The position numbers and the translations under genes were made by a program. From JAPLJU01 sp036725345 (GTDB lineage Bacteria; Desulfobacterota; Syntrophia; Syntrophales; UBA2192): 64,000 nucleotides of DNA. How positions within the stretch are numbered: the stretch's first letter is position 1; the number at the start of each line of letters is the position of its first letter. Location of the stretch: the NCBI GenBank assembly GCA_036725345.1, contig DAIMEJ010000002.1, positions 1-64,000 on the forward strand, given 5' to 3'. The notes beneath the pieces were generated by a model. It was given only the letters and a program-made list of their open reading frames with translations, was not told the DNA's origin and ran no database searches. Shown piece by piece: positions 45,585-54,877 of this stretch.

Positions 45585-48353
45585 TCAGGCAGCCTGTTTC
45601 GCCGGTCCTTCCCGTATTTCAGGTTGTCTCCTGCGTTTTCTCAACTTATGGATGACATAGACCAGGATGAGCAGAGCGAAGCCGGCTATGTCCGTAAAGG
45701 TTTCGGGCATGATGAGAAAGGCAGCGGAAAGCCCGGTAAGAAATCGTTCTAGAATGGTCGAACGGTCCGCCAGATAGCCGATGACCGTGGCGCCCAGTGC
45801 AATCGCCCCGGTAATCAGCGTGAAGAGCACCTGGCAGAACCAGATCCAATCCATCGATACTTTCGGATCCAGAATGCTCGGGTAACCCAGAACGATGGGC
45901 GCCGTCACGAAGACGAAGGGGACAATGAAACCGCCGGACGAAAGGGTGAATGCCCGCAGCCCCGTCCGGAAGGGATCGGCTCCCGAGATGCCCGATGCCG
46001 CGTAGGCGGCAAGGGCCACGGGCGGCGTTACGTCGGCCAGGATGGAATAGTAGAAAACGAAGAAATGGGACACCAGCGGATGAATGCCCCATTGCAAAAG
46101 CGCCGGGGCCGCGATCATGGAGGCGACGATGTACTGGGCCGTCGTTGGAATGCCCATGCCGAGAATGAAGCAGGCGAACATCGTGAAAACAAGCGAGAAA
46201 AAAAGCGTGACGCCTTGCAGCGTCAATAGGTTGAAGAAATCGATGGAGATAATGGCCGACCCCGCTGCGTTGGCAAGGTTGATGACCGTGGCGGCGAACT
46301 TGAGCCCGAGGCCCGTCAGGGTCGTAGCCCCGACGATGAAACCCACACAGGCGCAGGCGGCGCCGATGGACAGGGCGTTTCGGGTTCCCCACTCCAAAGC
46401 ACTCAGGATGTCGGGAATCCGCATTTTGCTTTCCTTGTAGAAAATGCCCACGGCAACAACGGCCGTGTTCGTCCAGAAAGCGGCGTCAAAAGGCTCGAAG
46501 CCGAGAAGAAGCATACCGGACAGAAGCCCTGTTGTGAAAATCCCCAGCACCCAGGTCAGGCGGTCCGTCCTGAAAAAGGTGTAGGCAAAACCCGCCACGA
46601 GAAAGACGACCCAGAACATCATAACCGGGGACAGCTCCGCGAACCCCGCCAGGGGATTCATGTCCGCCAGGATGCACGGTACCGACAGAAGGATCGTCAC
46701 CAGGAAGGGCAAGGTCTTTCGATGGACCTGTCCGATGGAAACGGAGAGGATGATTCCCCAGAAGGCCGACAAAAAAGGGCTTTTACCCGAGATGAGCAGG
46801 TATACGATGGCGACAAGAGGAGCAACGATGATCCCACGATCCTTGAGAATGGCAAAGATGTTCGGCAGCATGTGTCGGGGCAGCCCCACCAGGTTGTTCT
46901 TCAGAGCCTCCAGGTGGACCATGGTCCCCACGGCAAAGTAGTAAACCAGGGCCGGTACGATAGCGGCCGTGGCGATTTTGATGTAGGGGATCCCCAGAAA
47001 CTCCGCCATGATGAAAGCGGCCGCCCCCATGACGGGAGGCATGATCTGTCCGCCGGTGGAGGAGGTTGCCTCTACGGCGCCGGCAAAGACCGGCCGGTAG
47101 CCCACCTTTTTCATCAAGGGGATGGTGAAGGATCCCGTCGTCACGGTGTTGGCAACCGAGGATCCGCTGATGGAGCCGAAAAAGCCACTGGAGATGACGG
47201 CTACTTTCGCCGGCCCCCCGGCGGACCAGCCCGCGAGCGCCATGGCTAGATCCATGAAGAGCTGCCCCAGCCCTGTCCGCGCGATGAAGAGTCCGAAGAG
47301 GACGAAGTGAAAAACAAAGGTGGCGATCACGCCGATGGGGATTCCGTAAATGCCTTCGGTGCCGACAAACATGTAGTCCACAATCCGGGAGATAGAATAG
47401 CCCCTGTGGGCAAAGAGGGTCAGCCCGGGGATGTCGAGAAAATAAGGCCCCAGGTAACAGTTGATCAGGATGAGCCCAGCGATGATGGGAAGCGGCGGAC
47501 CGATACTCCTTCTCGCCCCTTCAAGAACCAGCAATATCGAAAAACCGCCGATGATCAGATCAGCCCGGTCAGGTGCGCCCGCCCTCATGCCGAGACTGTT
47601 GAACTCCAGGAAGATGTACAGCGACATGACCGAGGCCAGCAGCGCGAAGAACATATCGTAGTAGGGCATGTTGTTCAGGCTGTAGGGGAAAGCCCTGTTC
47701 TTCACCATCGAATAGGCCGCCCGTGCCCATTGAAGCACGAAGAGAGCCAGGATCCCCAGGAAGGAGGCAACGAGAAGTGTGCCCCAGATAACGAGAGACA
47801 GGTTCAGGTCCTTGAACCAGAGCGTGTAGTCGAGTTCACGGCCGGCCAGAAAAAGCCCGTAACCGAGAGAAACGATCATGCCGGTGAAAATGGGGAGATC
47901 CAGGTAAAGGGCGATGGCGTCCGGGACAAAGGGCCTGCGCCGGAAGTATAGGAGAAACGTAAAAACGGTGATCGCCAAGGCTGCCGATGGATGGAAGGAA
48001 AGCTCGAAGAGCTCCCGGAAGATCGCCGTTGTGAAGACACTCCCGATGAGGCTGAAGACGATGTCGTAAACGAGAAACTTCGTTCCGTGCTCGTAGTGGT
48101 CCTTGCGCATGACGTAAAGAAAAAAGACCAGCGGCAGGACGAAGGCGAGGAAGTAGGCCCGGTGACGCCATTCCTGGAGGATGCCGAACCCGGCCGTGTA
48201 GACGTGAAAGACCGAGTGGACGATGCACATGGCGATCACGAGCTTGAGTGTGAGGCCGGAGAGCTTCCGAAACCTCAACTCCGGGTCGTACTTGGCGACC
48301 TCGTCGACGTCATCTTTTACTTCCGTCGATATTTTCTGCAGTTCTTCGGCCAT
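45585..48353 (-). CDS. TRAP transporter fused permease (TAXI type)
   Basis: A 922-aa membrane protein in which the small (DctQ-like) and large (DctM-like) TRAP permease parts are fused, as in TAXI systems. About 20 hydrophobic segments are visible from residue 35 on. The DctM part contains SGFFGSISGSSVANTVTTGSFTIP-type sequence (quoted in part: GSISGSSVANTV) and GGQIMPPVMGAAAFIM. These systems import carboxylates or amino acids using an ion gradient. The upstream DUF1850 and TAXI binding protein genes complete the operon. Confidence 0.92.
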   Translation of the reverse strand: MAEELQKISTEVKDDVDEVAKYDPELRFRKLSGLTLKLVIAMCIVHSVFHVYTAGFGILQEWRHRAYFLAFVLPLVFFLYVMRKDHYEHGTKFLVYDIVFSLIGSVFTTAIFRELFELSFHPSAALAITVFTFLLYFRRRPFVPDAIALYLDLPIFTGMIVSLGYGLFLAGRELDYTLWFKDLNLSLVIWGTLLVASFLGILALFVLQWARAAYSMVKNRAFPYSLNNMPYYDMFFALLASVMSLYIFLEFNSLGMRAGAPDRADLIIGGFSILLVLEGARRSIGPPLPIIAGLILINCYLGPYFLDIPGLTLFAHRGYSISRIVDYMFVGTEGIYGIPIGVIATFVFHFVLFGLFIARTGLGQLFMDLAMALAGWSAGGPAKVAVISSGFFGSISGSSVANTVTTGSFTIPLMKKVGYRPVFAGAVEATSSTGGQIMPPVMGAAAFIMAEFLGIPYIKIATAAIVPALVYYFAVGTMVHLEALKNNLVGLPRHMLPNIFAILKDRGIIVAPLVAIVYLLISGKSPFLSAFWGIILSVSIGQVHRKTLPFLVTILLSVPCILADMNPLAGFAELSPVMMFWVVFLVAGFAYTFFRTDRLTWVLGIFTTGLLSGMLLLGFEPFDAAFWTNTAVVAVGIFYKESKMRIPDILSALEWGTRNALSIGAACACVGFIVGATTLTGLGLKFAATVINLANAAGSAIISIDFFNLLTLQGVTLFFSLVFTMFACFILGMGIPTTAQYIVASMIAAPALLQWGIHPLVSHFFVFYYSILADVTPPVALAAYAASGISGADPFRTGLRAFTLSSGGFIVPFVFVTAPIVLGYPSILDPKVSMDWIWFCQVLFTLITGAIALGATVIGYLADRSTILERFLTGLSAAFLIMPETFTDIAGFALLILVYVIHKLRKRRRQPEIREGPAKQAA

Positions 48354-48383
48354 GGAAGACCATCCTTGATCGACGCGCCGGTA

Positions 48384-48899
48384 TTAACGCGCCCCGAGAT
48401 GCTTGAGCTTGAAAAACAGATATTCACCGACCGTAACCCGACCGGTCCGAATGCGCAGGAGCGTATCCCCCGCCAGCGACGGCAGGTCATAGTCCGCGCC
48501 ACGGAGCGTCAGGGTGTTGCCATAAGCCCCCGCCACCCACAGGGGAATCTCTTCCATGACGCGATGCATCCCCGATATTCGGAATGCCCCGTCGACCCGC
48601 TCGAGGATTTCCCCCGGTGAGATCGTGGACGGAAGGCCCGTGTTCAGCGAATAAAATTGTGTACCATATAGAATGAGTCGTCCGCCGTCGTCAATCCGGA
48701 AAAAATCTCTCACGAAGGAGCGCTCCACTGAGTGTGTGTAAGCCAGGGCGAAGGTGTCCCCCGGCTTTGCAAGCACAAGCAGGACTGTCCCTCCGCCACG
48801 GACAGCCTCCACCCTCAGAACATCCAGCCGGACCCACAGAGCCGCCGCCAGCACTGTGATGATCAGGACAACGGCCGCGAGGCGATTTCGTTTTTTCAT
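48384..48899 (-). CDS. DUF1850 protein of the TRAP-TAXI operon
   Basis: One N-terminal hydrophobic segment (about residues 8-25) exports or anchors this 171-aa protein. The family hallmark is ALAYTHSVERSFVRDFF. DUF1850 genes typically lie beside TAXI permeases; their role is unknown, perhaps an accessory periplasmic component. It sits between the binding-protein gene and the permease gene, just behind a terminator hairpin. Confidence 0.85.
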   Translation of the reverse strand: MKKRNRLAAVVLIITVLAAALWVRLDVLRVEAVRGGGTVLLVLAKPGDTFALAYTHSVERSFVRDFFRIDDGGRLILYGTQFYSLNTGLPSTISPGEILERVDGAFRISGMHRVMEEIPLWVAGAYGNTLTLRGADYDLPSLAGDTLLRIRTGRVTVGEYLFFKLKHLGAR

Positions 48900-48900
48900 A

Positions 48901-48935
48901 TAAAAAACTGGGCACCCCTTGACGAGTGCCCAGTT
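48901..48935 (-). terminator. intercistronic terminator after the TAXI binding protein gene
   Basis: AACTGGGCAC and GTGCCCAGTT (10-bp perfect stem, ten-base loop) are followed by Ts on the minus strand. Partial readthrough would give more binding protein than permease, a common design. Confidence 0.85.
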
Positions 48936-48961
48936 CCCTTCCAGGTTATTAAGGGGATTTT

Positions 48962-49975
48962 TTACTTCTTCTTCGGGGTTGTCTTCTTTTCAGCCTTGAT
49001 GAGCCCCTTTTCCTTGTAATACTTCTCCGCACCCGGGTGGATCGGTATGGACAAACCGGCCAGGGCGGTCTTGGGCTGCACGTTTTTGCCCTGGGCGTGA
49101 GCCTCCGCCATCTTCTTGGCGCCGCTCTCCCAGAGGGCCTTCGTCAATTTGTAGACGACGTCATCGGGCACTTCGGCACCGACGACCCACTGGGCCATCG
49201 TGGTGATGGTGGCTACATCCTTGTCCTGTCCCTTGTAGGTCCCTTTGGGAATCACGATCTTCGCATAGAAGGGATATTTTTTGGTGAGTTCCTTGATTTT
49301 GGCTTCATCGATTGGGACGAGCACAATGTTCGTGGAGATAGCCAGTTCGGTAATAGCCGCCGTGGGCCAACCCGCCGTCGTGAAGGTCACGTCAGTCTGT
49401 TTGTCCTGGAGACGCTGAGCACCGCCGGAGAATGATAGCCAGTCCACGTTTGCAAAATCCTTGTAAGTATAGCCGTAGACACCCAGGATGTTCAGGGTGT
49501 CGACCTCGGTTCCGCTGCCGCGGTCGCCGGGGACAAGCCTTTTGCCCTTGATGTCCTTAACGGTCTTGATTTTGGAGTCGGCCCGCGCCACGATCTGGAT
49601 CGTCTCGGGATAAAGGGACGCGATGAAGCGGAGGTTCTTGGCCGGTTTTTCCTTGAACTGCTCGATTCCATTGTAGGCATTATAGGCTACATTGCTCTGG
49701 ACAAAAGCCGACTCGACCTGCTTGTCACGAATGAGGTTACAGTTTGCCACGGAGGCGTTTCCCGCCTGCGAGGTCATGACGACTTCGGGAACCGCTTGGC
49801 TCAAAGCCTGCGCCAGGATCCCCCCGAGCGGGTAGTAGGTCCCGCCGGTGCCGCCCGTCGAAATGACGAAGAACTTCTTCTGGGGCTGCTGCTGCGCCAG
49901 GCAGGTGCCGGCAAATAGAAACACCAGAATCAGGACAAAGGAAGCTAAAACCAAAAACTTTCTTTTTTTCGACAT
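48962..49975 (-). CDS. TAXI-family TRAP transporter solute-binding protein
   Basis: A periplasmic binding protein with a signal peptide ending near AGTCLAQ (about residue 26). The mature start KKFFVISTGGTGGTYYPLGG is the TAXI signature. VPGDRGSGTEVD and further segments match. ATG 49975 follows GGAGGG by about six bases. It is the first gene of the TRAP operon, served by the promoter at 50098-50126. The ligand is unknown (glutamate-like or other carboxylates are known for the family). Confidence 0.93.
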   Translation of the reverse strand: MSKKRKFLVLASFVLILVFLFAGTCLAQQQPQKKFFVISTGGTGGTYYPLGGILAQALSQAVPEVVMTSQAGNASVANCNLIRDKQVESAFVQSNVAYNAYNGIEQFKEKPAKNLRFIASLYPETIQIVARADSKIKTVKDIKGKRLVPGDRGSGTEVDTLNILGVYGYTYKDFANVDWLSFSGGAQRLQDKQTDVTFTTAGWPTAAITELAISTNIVLVPIDEAKIKELTKKYPFYAKIVIPKGTYKGQDKDVATITTMAQWVVGAEVPDDVVYKLTKALWESGAKKMAEAHAQGKNVQPKTALAGLSIPIHPGAEKYYKEKGLIKAEKKTTPKKK

Positions 49976-50311
49976 AGTCACCCTCCTTGTGATTATTTGT
50001 TGTCGTTCGGCAGATTCACATCGCCGGGTAATGGGACAGGGCCTGATCAACCGGGAACACCCGATCCCCGGCCGGTCTCACTCGTTCAAACGTGGGAAAT
50101 ATGAAATATTTGCGGAAAATTGTCAACGAGTTTTTAGTGAATTCGCAACGAAACAATTCAATGTTTTTTCAATGACTTATCAGCCCCATTGCCTTCTTTT
50201 GGAAACGCAAAAAAGCCCTTGATTTTTTTACGGCATGGTAATAGACAGAAGGGCGTTTGTTGCGTCAAATGAATTTTCAATTAAACGCTCTTGCGTCGTC
50301 GGGGGAAAGTC
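49976..50311. other. divergent intergenic region between TRAP and ABC operons
   Basis: Holds the minus-strand promoter for the TAXI gene. For the plus-strand ABC operon only a weak candidate (TTGATT at 50219, TAGACA at 50242) is visible. GCCCTT/AAGGGC around this candidate can pair, with an unclear role. Confidence 0.45.
50098..50126 (-). promoter_or_regulatory. promoter of the TRAP-TAXI operon
   Basis: TTGACA (50126-50121) and CATATT (50103-50098) are 17 bp apart, about 120 bases before the TAXI start. Confidence 0.6.
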
Positions 50312-51046
50312 ATGATTCGATTCGAGGGAGTGCATAAGTGGTTTGACTCCCTTCATGTCCTCAATGACGTCACTTTCCAGGCAAAACAGGGTGAAACGGT
50401 CGTCGTCTGCGGACCTTCGGGCTCGGGTAAATCAACACTCATCCGGACGGTCAACAAACTCGAGCCGATCCAGAAGGGCAGGCTTGTCGTGAACGGGATG
50501 GACCTTTCGGATCCGAAGACAGACATCACGAAACTTCGCGCTGAAATCGGTTTTGTTTTCCAGCAGTTCAACCTCTATCCCCACCTTACAGCGCTGAAAA
50601 ACATCACGCTGGCGCCGATCAAGGTCAGGAAAACACCCCGCCAGGAAGCGGAAGGGCAGGCCATTGCGCTTCTCGAGCGGGTGGGGCTTGCCGACAAGAG
50701 AGACTCCTACCCCGCCCAGCTCTCCGGCGGCCAGCAGCAGCGGGTGGCGATAGCGCGGGCGCTTGCCATGACACCCAAGATCATGCTCTTCGACGAGCCG
50801 ACATCGGCCCTGGACCCCGAGATGATCGGCGAGGTTCTGCAGGTCATGAAAGGACTCGCCCACACCGGCATGACCCTGATCGTCGTCTCACACGAGATGG
50901 GGTTTGCCCGGGAGGTTTCGGATCGGATTGCCTTCATGGATTTCGGCCGGATCCTGGAAGAGGCCCCACCGGACGACTTCTTCCACAACCCGAAGCATGA
51001 CCGGGCGAAGCAGTTTCTGAAGGAAATACTGTCCCCCATGCATTAG
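50312..51046 (+). CDS. polar amino-acid ABC transporter ATPase
   Basis: A GlnQ/ArtP-type ABC ATPase. Walker A is GPSGSGKST, Q-loop FVFQQFNLYPHLT, signature LSGGQQQR, Walker B IMLFDEPTSALD, and the His-switch is in VVSHEMGF. The ATG at 50312 (MIRFEGVHKWF) has GGGGGAAAG before it; the upstream frame is ignored. It is the first gene of an operon with a binding protein and two permeases. Confidence 0.95.
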   Translation: MIRFEGVHKWFDSLHVLNDVTFQAKQGETVVVCGPSGSGKSTLIRTVNKLEPIQKGRLVVNGMDLSDPKTDITKLRAEIGFVFQQFNLYPHLTALKNITLAPIKVRKTPRQEAEGQAIALLERVGLADKRDSYPAQLSGGQQQRVAIARALAMTPKIMLFDEPTSALDPEMIGEVLQVMKGLAHTGMTLIVVSHEMGFAREVSDRIAFMDFGRILEEAPPDDFFHNPKHDRAKQFLKEILSPMH

Positions 51047-51121
51047 AGGGTTGGCCGCCGGCTCAACCAATTTTGAATTTTGAGTTTTAGTTTTAAACTG
51101 AAAAATAAAAGGAGGAAAAAC

Positions 51122-51943
51122 ATGAAAAAGATTCTGGTGATTTTGTTGACTGTGGCATTCGTGGCCGGCCTCGCGGGCACTGCCCTGGCCGAAGACACTT
51201 ATGATGCCGTGAAGAAGAAGGGCGTCCTGGTGGTGGGCACAAAGGACGCCTCCCCGGGGTTCGGTTACATCGACCCCAAGACCCGTGAGATCGTGGGTTA
51301 TGACGTGGATTTTGCGGCCTACATCGCCAAAAAGATGGGCGTGAAGCTCGAGGTCAAGGGCGTGACCTCGGCGGCCCGCATTCCCCAGCTCCAGGCAGGC
51401 AACGTGGACATGATTGCCGCAACGCTCACCTACACGGCTGAGCGGGCCAAGCAGGTAGATTTCAGCTACACCTACTTCCTGACGGGGCAGAAGTTCCTTG
51501 TTAAAAAGGGCACCGTGAAGAGCCTCGCCGACCTTGACGGAAAGAAGATTGGGACGGCCAAGGGCACCACCTCGGAGCAGAACGCCGCAAAGGCGCTTCC
51601 GAAGGCCACCATCCTCTCCTTCGACGACTATCCCCAGGCCTTCCTCGCCCTCCAGCAGGGCAAGGTTGTGGCCGTGACGACGGATGAGTCGATCCTGGCC
51701 GGCATCCTCGGCAAGGCCCCTGTCAAGAATCAGTACGAGATCGCCGACATCCGTATTTCCGATGAGCCCTATGGGCTGGCCATCCGGAAAGGGAACCCCA
51801 AATTCCTGAAGTTCATCAATGAGACACTCCTCGAGATGGAGAAGAAGGGCGAAGCCAGGAAGATCTGGGAAAAGTGGTTCAATCCCAAGTCCGACCAGCC
51901 CATGGAACGCGGCAAGTTCAAGATCGTGGCAGATCGGAAGTAA
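51122..51943 (+). CDS. amino-acid ABC transporter substrate-binding protein
   Basis: A family-3 (SBP_bac_3) periplasmic binding protein with a signal peptide cut near GTALAED (about residue 22). Family segments: GVLVVGTKDASPGFGY, VGYDVDFAAYIAKKMGV and MIAATLTYTAERAKQVDFS. The amino-acid alpha-group Asp is expected in the SFDDYPQAFLAL region. The specificity (neutral, polar or acidic) is not resolved. ATG 51122 follows AAAGGAGG. Confidence 0.93.
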   Translation: MKKILVILLTVAFVAGLAGTALAEDTYDAVKKKGVLVVGTKDASPGFGYIDPKTREIVGYDVDFAAYIAKKMGVKLEVKGVTSAARIPQLQAGNVDMIAATLTYTAERAKQVDFSYTYFLTGQKFLVKKGTVKSLADLDGKKIGTAKGTTSEQNAAKALPKATILSFDDYPQAFLALQQGKVVAVTTDESILAGILGKAPVKNQYEIADIRISDEPYGLAIRKGNPKFLKFINETLLEMEKKGEARKIWEKWFNPKSDQPMERGKFKIVADRK

Positions 51944-51976
51944 CCGCTTCAAGGAAACATCACTCGGTAGTGATTG

Positions 51977-52029
51977 AAAAAGAAGCCGTTCGCGCCTGCC
52001 GGCCGGGCGGGTGCGGATGGTTTCTTTTT
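51977..52029 (+). terminator. intercistronic hairpin between binding protein and permeases
   Basis: AAAAAGAA (51977-51984) pairs with TTCTTTTT (52022-52029) and an inner GC-rich stem (CGC..GCG at 51991-52015) closes the loop. T-rich sequence follows. It probably limits permease expression relative to the binding protein. Confidence 0.75.
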
Positions 52030-52075
52030 GTTCTTTTGCCGAAATCGAACGGCCCATTAAAGGGGCATTGCGGGG

Positions 52076-52783
52076 ATGTTCCAGTACGAGTTTGACTGGT
52101 CCGTCGTTCTCACCGGGCAATACGCCCAGTGGATCGCCGACGGCATCAAGGTCACCATCCAGCTATCGGCGGTGTCGATCGTCCTGTCGTTCCTGATGGG
52201 GCTCCTCATCGCCGTCATGCGGTTGAGCCATCTTGCGCCCATTCGAGGGTTCGCCCACGGCTATCTCGAATTCATCCGGAACACCCCCCTGCTCGTGCAG
52301 TTTTTTTTCTGGTACTTCGGCTCTTATCAAATCCTGCCCGGGGTGGTGAACGACTGGCTGAACGCCCGGGACTTCGAGTTCGCCGCCGCTGTCATCGCGC
52401 TCACAATCTACACGTCGGCCTTCATCGCCGAGGATATCCGCTCGGGCATCCGCTCGATCCCGAAAGAACAGATGGAAGCGGCCCGCAGCTCCGGTTTTTC
52501 CTATCTTCGATCGATGCGCTACATCATCCTGCCCCAGGCCGTGCGGGTCACCATCCCGCCGCTCATCAGCCAGTTTCTCAACCTGACAAAGAATTCGTCA
52601 CTCGCCATGACGATCGGCGTGGCGGAGCTGACCTACCAGGCCCGGCAGGTGGAAAGTTACACCTTCAGGGGCTTTGAGGCCTTCTCGGCGGCAACGCTTG
52701 TTTACCTGTCGCTGTCGATCATCATCACGGCCCTCGTGACGCTTTACGACAAGAAAGTCCTGTCTCCGACGGGGATGAAATAA
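52076..52783 (+). CDS. amino-acid ABC transporter permease (first)
   Basis: A HisM/GlnP-type permease of 235 aa with about five transmembrane segments; the HisMQ/GltJK fold starts at GIKVTIQLSAVSIVLSFLMG. The EAA loop is visible as EQMEAARSSGFSYLRSMRYI. YLEFIRNTPLLVQFFFWYF is the family N-terminal signature. It is 3 bp from the second permease gene, with which it should form a heterodimer. Confidence 0.94.
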   Translation: MFQYEFDWSVVLTGQYAQWIADGIKVTIQLSAVSIVLSFLMGLLIAVMRLSHLAPIRGFAHGYLEFIRNTPLLVQFFFWYFGSYQILPGVVNDWLNARDFEFAAAVIALTIYTSAFIAEDIRSGIRSIPKEQMEAARSSGFSYLRSMRYIILPQAVRVTIPPLISQFLNLTKNSSLAMTIGVAELTYQARQVESYTFRGFEAFSAATLVYLSLSIIITALVTLYDKKVLSPTGMK

Positions 52784-52786
52784 CCC

Positions 52787-53488
52787 ATGGATGAATGGTT
52801 CGGATTCAAGGTCATCTGGAATAACATCGAGCACTTCATGATCGGCCGTTACCCGAGCGGCCCCATCGGCGGACTTGCGCTCACCATCTGGCTGGCCGTG
52901 GTCTCCTGCAGCCTCTCGATCGTCATCGGCATCTTCCTGGGGCTCTTGTGCGTATCCCAGAACCGCCTGGTCAGGTACCCGGTCCTCACCGTCGTGAACT
53001 GCATCCGCGGGATCCCGCTTTTGATGGTCATCTTCTGGATGTATTTCCTGCTTCCGGCCTTCACGGGGGGGGTGATCCCCGAAAACTGGACCGTCATCGC
53101 CGCGCTCACCGTTTTCACCTCGGCCTACATGTCCCAGATCGTGCAGGCCGGCATCGAGGCGATCCCCCGCGGCCAGATGGAAGCGGGCCTTTCGACGGGC
53201 CTCTCCCGGAGCCGGGTGATGGTTTTCATCATTCTTCCCCAGGCCGTTCGGAACATGATCCCCTCCTTCGTGAACCAGCTCGTTTCCCTTATCAAGGACA
53301 CCTCCCTTGCCTTCATTGTCGGCGTCGCGGAGTTGACCCACGTGGCGACCCAGGTGAACAACCGGACAATGATCTACCCGGCCCAGATATTCTTCTTCAT
53401 CGCCGTCGTCTACTTCATCCTCTGCTTCATGCTCACGAGCTATTCGCGGTGGCTGGAGCAGAGGCTCGCCTATCGAAAAGCCATATAA
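52787..53488 (+). CDS. amino-acid ABC transporter permease (second)
   Basis: The companion permease of 233 aa. GGLALTIWLAVVSCSLSIV and VNCIRGIPLLMVIFWMYFL match the family; the EAA loop reads GQMEAGLSTGLSRSRVM. It closes the ATPase-binding protein-permease-permease operon. No terminator hairpin is clear after it. Confidence 0.94.
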   Translation: MDEWFGFKVIWNNIEHFMIGRYPSGPIGGLALTIWLAVVSCSLSIVIGIFLGLLCVSQNRLVRYPVLTVVNCIRGIPLLMVIFWMYFLLPAFTGGVIPENWTVIAALTVFTSAYMSQIVQAGIEAIPRGQMEAGLSTGLSRSRVMVFIILPQAVRNMIPSFVNQLVSLIKDTSLAFIVGVAELTHVATQVNNRTMIYPAQIFFFIAVVYFILCFMLTSYSRWLEQRLAYRKAI

Positions 53489-53567
53489 AAAGAGTATCGG
53501 GGACAGGGTAAAGGGAAAGAAGAAGTTTTTTGCGGAGACCCGACCCCGGAAACCCGGGACCCTTTCT

Positions 53568-53918
53568 CTAAAAAGTGATGACTTCGTAACCCTTCTCGAC
53601 GTACTTCGAAATACTGGGGTGGCCGCTCATCTCGGCACACATCGCAAGCCCCTGCGCCTGCAGCTTCGGCAGCACTTCCATCTTCGCGGAGCATGCCTGG
53701 CAGGCACAGTCAATCAGCCCGGCTTCCCGGACGCGCTGGTAGAGTTTCGAAAAGGGCTTGCCGGGATCGTTCAATTCGGCCGCCGCCTGCGTGGCGGTCC
53801 CCTCGACGACCACTCTGACATCGTGCCCCTTCTCCTTCATGTCGAGCGCATTCAGCAGCACGTGGACAAAACACATGGGTTCACCCTTGAAGGCCACAAG
53901 GAGAATCTTCTTCGGCAT
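53568..53918 (-). CDS. DsrE-family small sulfur-relay-like protein
   Basis: A 116-aa DsrE/F-fold protein (KKILLVAFKGEPMCFVHVLL) with CACQAC in the middle. DsrE-like proteins carry persulfide on a conserved Cys, but here the role is not known. ATG 53918 follows GGAGGG by about six bases; the longer frame adds 11 residues with no sense. It stands alone on the minus strand next to uppP. Confidence 0.8.
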   Translation of the reverse strand: MPKKILLVAFKGEPMCFVHVLLNALDMKEKGHDVRVVVEGTATQAAAELNDPGKPFSKLYQRVREAGLIDCACQACSAKMEVLPKLQAQGLAMCAEMSGHPSISKYVEKGYEVITF

Positions 53919-54007
53919 AAGGCACCCTCCCGGAGTATTTTGAATCGGCATTATAGATCATCGGAATCGGATTGAAAAGGACCACGGCAAAGAAGGATGT
54001 ATCCCGC

Positions 54008-54784
54008 TCATGCGCGATGCAAACTAAGCAGCAGGACATAGAACAGGACAATCCGGTAGACCCCGAAGGGGATGAACGTGTGGGTCTGGATGAATCGAAG
54101 CAGAAACTTGATGCTCAGCAGGGCCACGATGAAGGAGGTGACAAATCCCGCCACCAGGAAATCGAACTGGGAAAGGGTCATTTCCGGCGCCGCCATCACC
54201 ATATCATAGGCTGTCGCGGCCAGCATGGTGGGCACGGCCAGAAGGAAGGAAAATTCCACGATGGTCTTCCTCTTCAATCCCATAATGAGTCCGCCGATGA
54301 TGGTGGATGCCGAACGGGACACCCCCGGGACCATGGCAATCGCCTGAAAAAGTCCGATGGCAGCGGCTGTCCTGTAGGGCATCCGTCGGATTTCGCCGGT
54401 GGCATCGTCCTTCTCGCGGTACCAGTACTCGAACACGATCAGAAACAGACCGCCGAGAAACAGGGACCAAAGCACGACGGTCGTCGAACCCAGCAGGTAA
54501 CTCTTCACCACGCGGTAAAGGGTCAGGCCCAGGATCCCCGTAGGGAGAAACGCGACGGCCACCCGCTTTATGACCTCGAAATCCACCAGCAGGAGCCTCC
54601 AGTATAAAAATACAACCGATGCAATGGCTCCCGCCTGGATGGCGATCTCGAAGCTCTTTAGAAATTCCGTGTGCTCGAGGCCCATCAGATCGGCGGCCAG
54701 GATCATGTGCCCCGTCGAGGAAATGGGCAGAAATTCCGTGACCCCCTCGATGATACCCAGAATGATCGCTGTATGCAAATCCAT
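54008..54784 (-). CDS. uppP: undecaprenyl-diphosphatase
   Basis: UppP/BacA recycles undecaprenyl pyrophosphate, the lipid carrier of peptidoglycan and O-antigen synthesis, at the outer face of the inner membrane. The motifs EGVTEFLPISSTGHMIL and VPGVSRSAST are intact. About seven or eight hydrophobic helices are visible. Length 258 aa. Downstream at 54002-54015 sits a partial copy of the hairpin seen at pilQ. Confidence 0.95.
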   Translation of the reverse strand: MDLHTAIILGIIEGVTEFLPISSTGHMILAADLMGLEHTEFLKSFEIAIQAGAIASVVFLYWRLLLVDFEVIKRVAVAFLPTGILGLTLYRVVKSYLLGSTTVVLWSLFLGGLFLIVFEYWYREKDDATGEIRRMPYRTAAAIGLFQAIAMVPGVSRSASTIIGGLIMGLKRKTIVEFSFLLAVPTMLAATAYDMVMAAPEMTLSQFDFLVAGFVTSFIVALLSIKFLLRFIQTHTFIPFGVYRIVLFYVLLLSLHRA

Positions 54785-54877
54785 AGACTCTGCCTATTTC
54801 GGATCAGGCATCCAAGTGAATTCAAGCCTGACCGGCACGCGCCGAAATCCTGCACTTGCCTGTCGCCCCTGCAGGGA

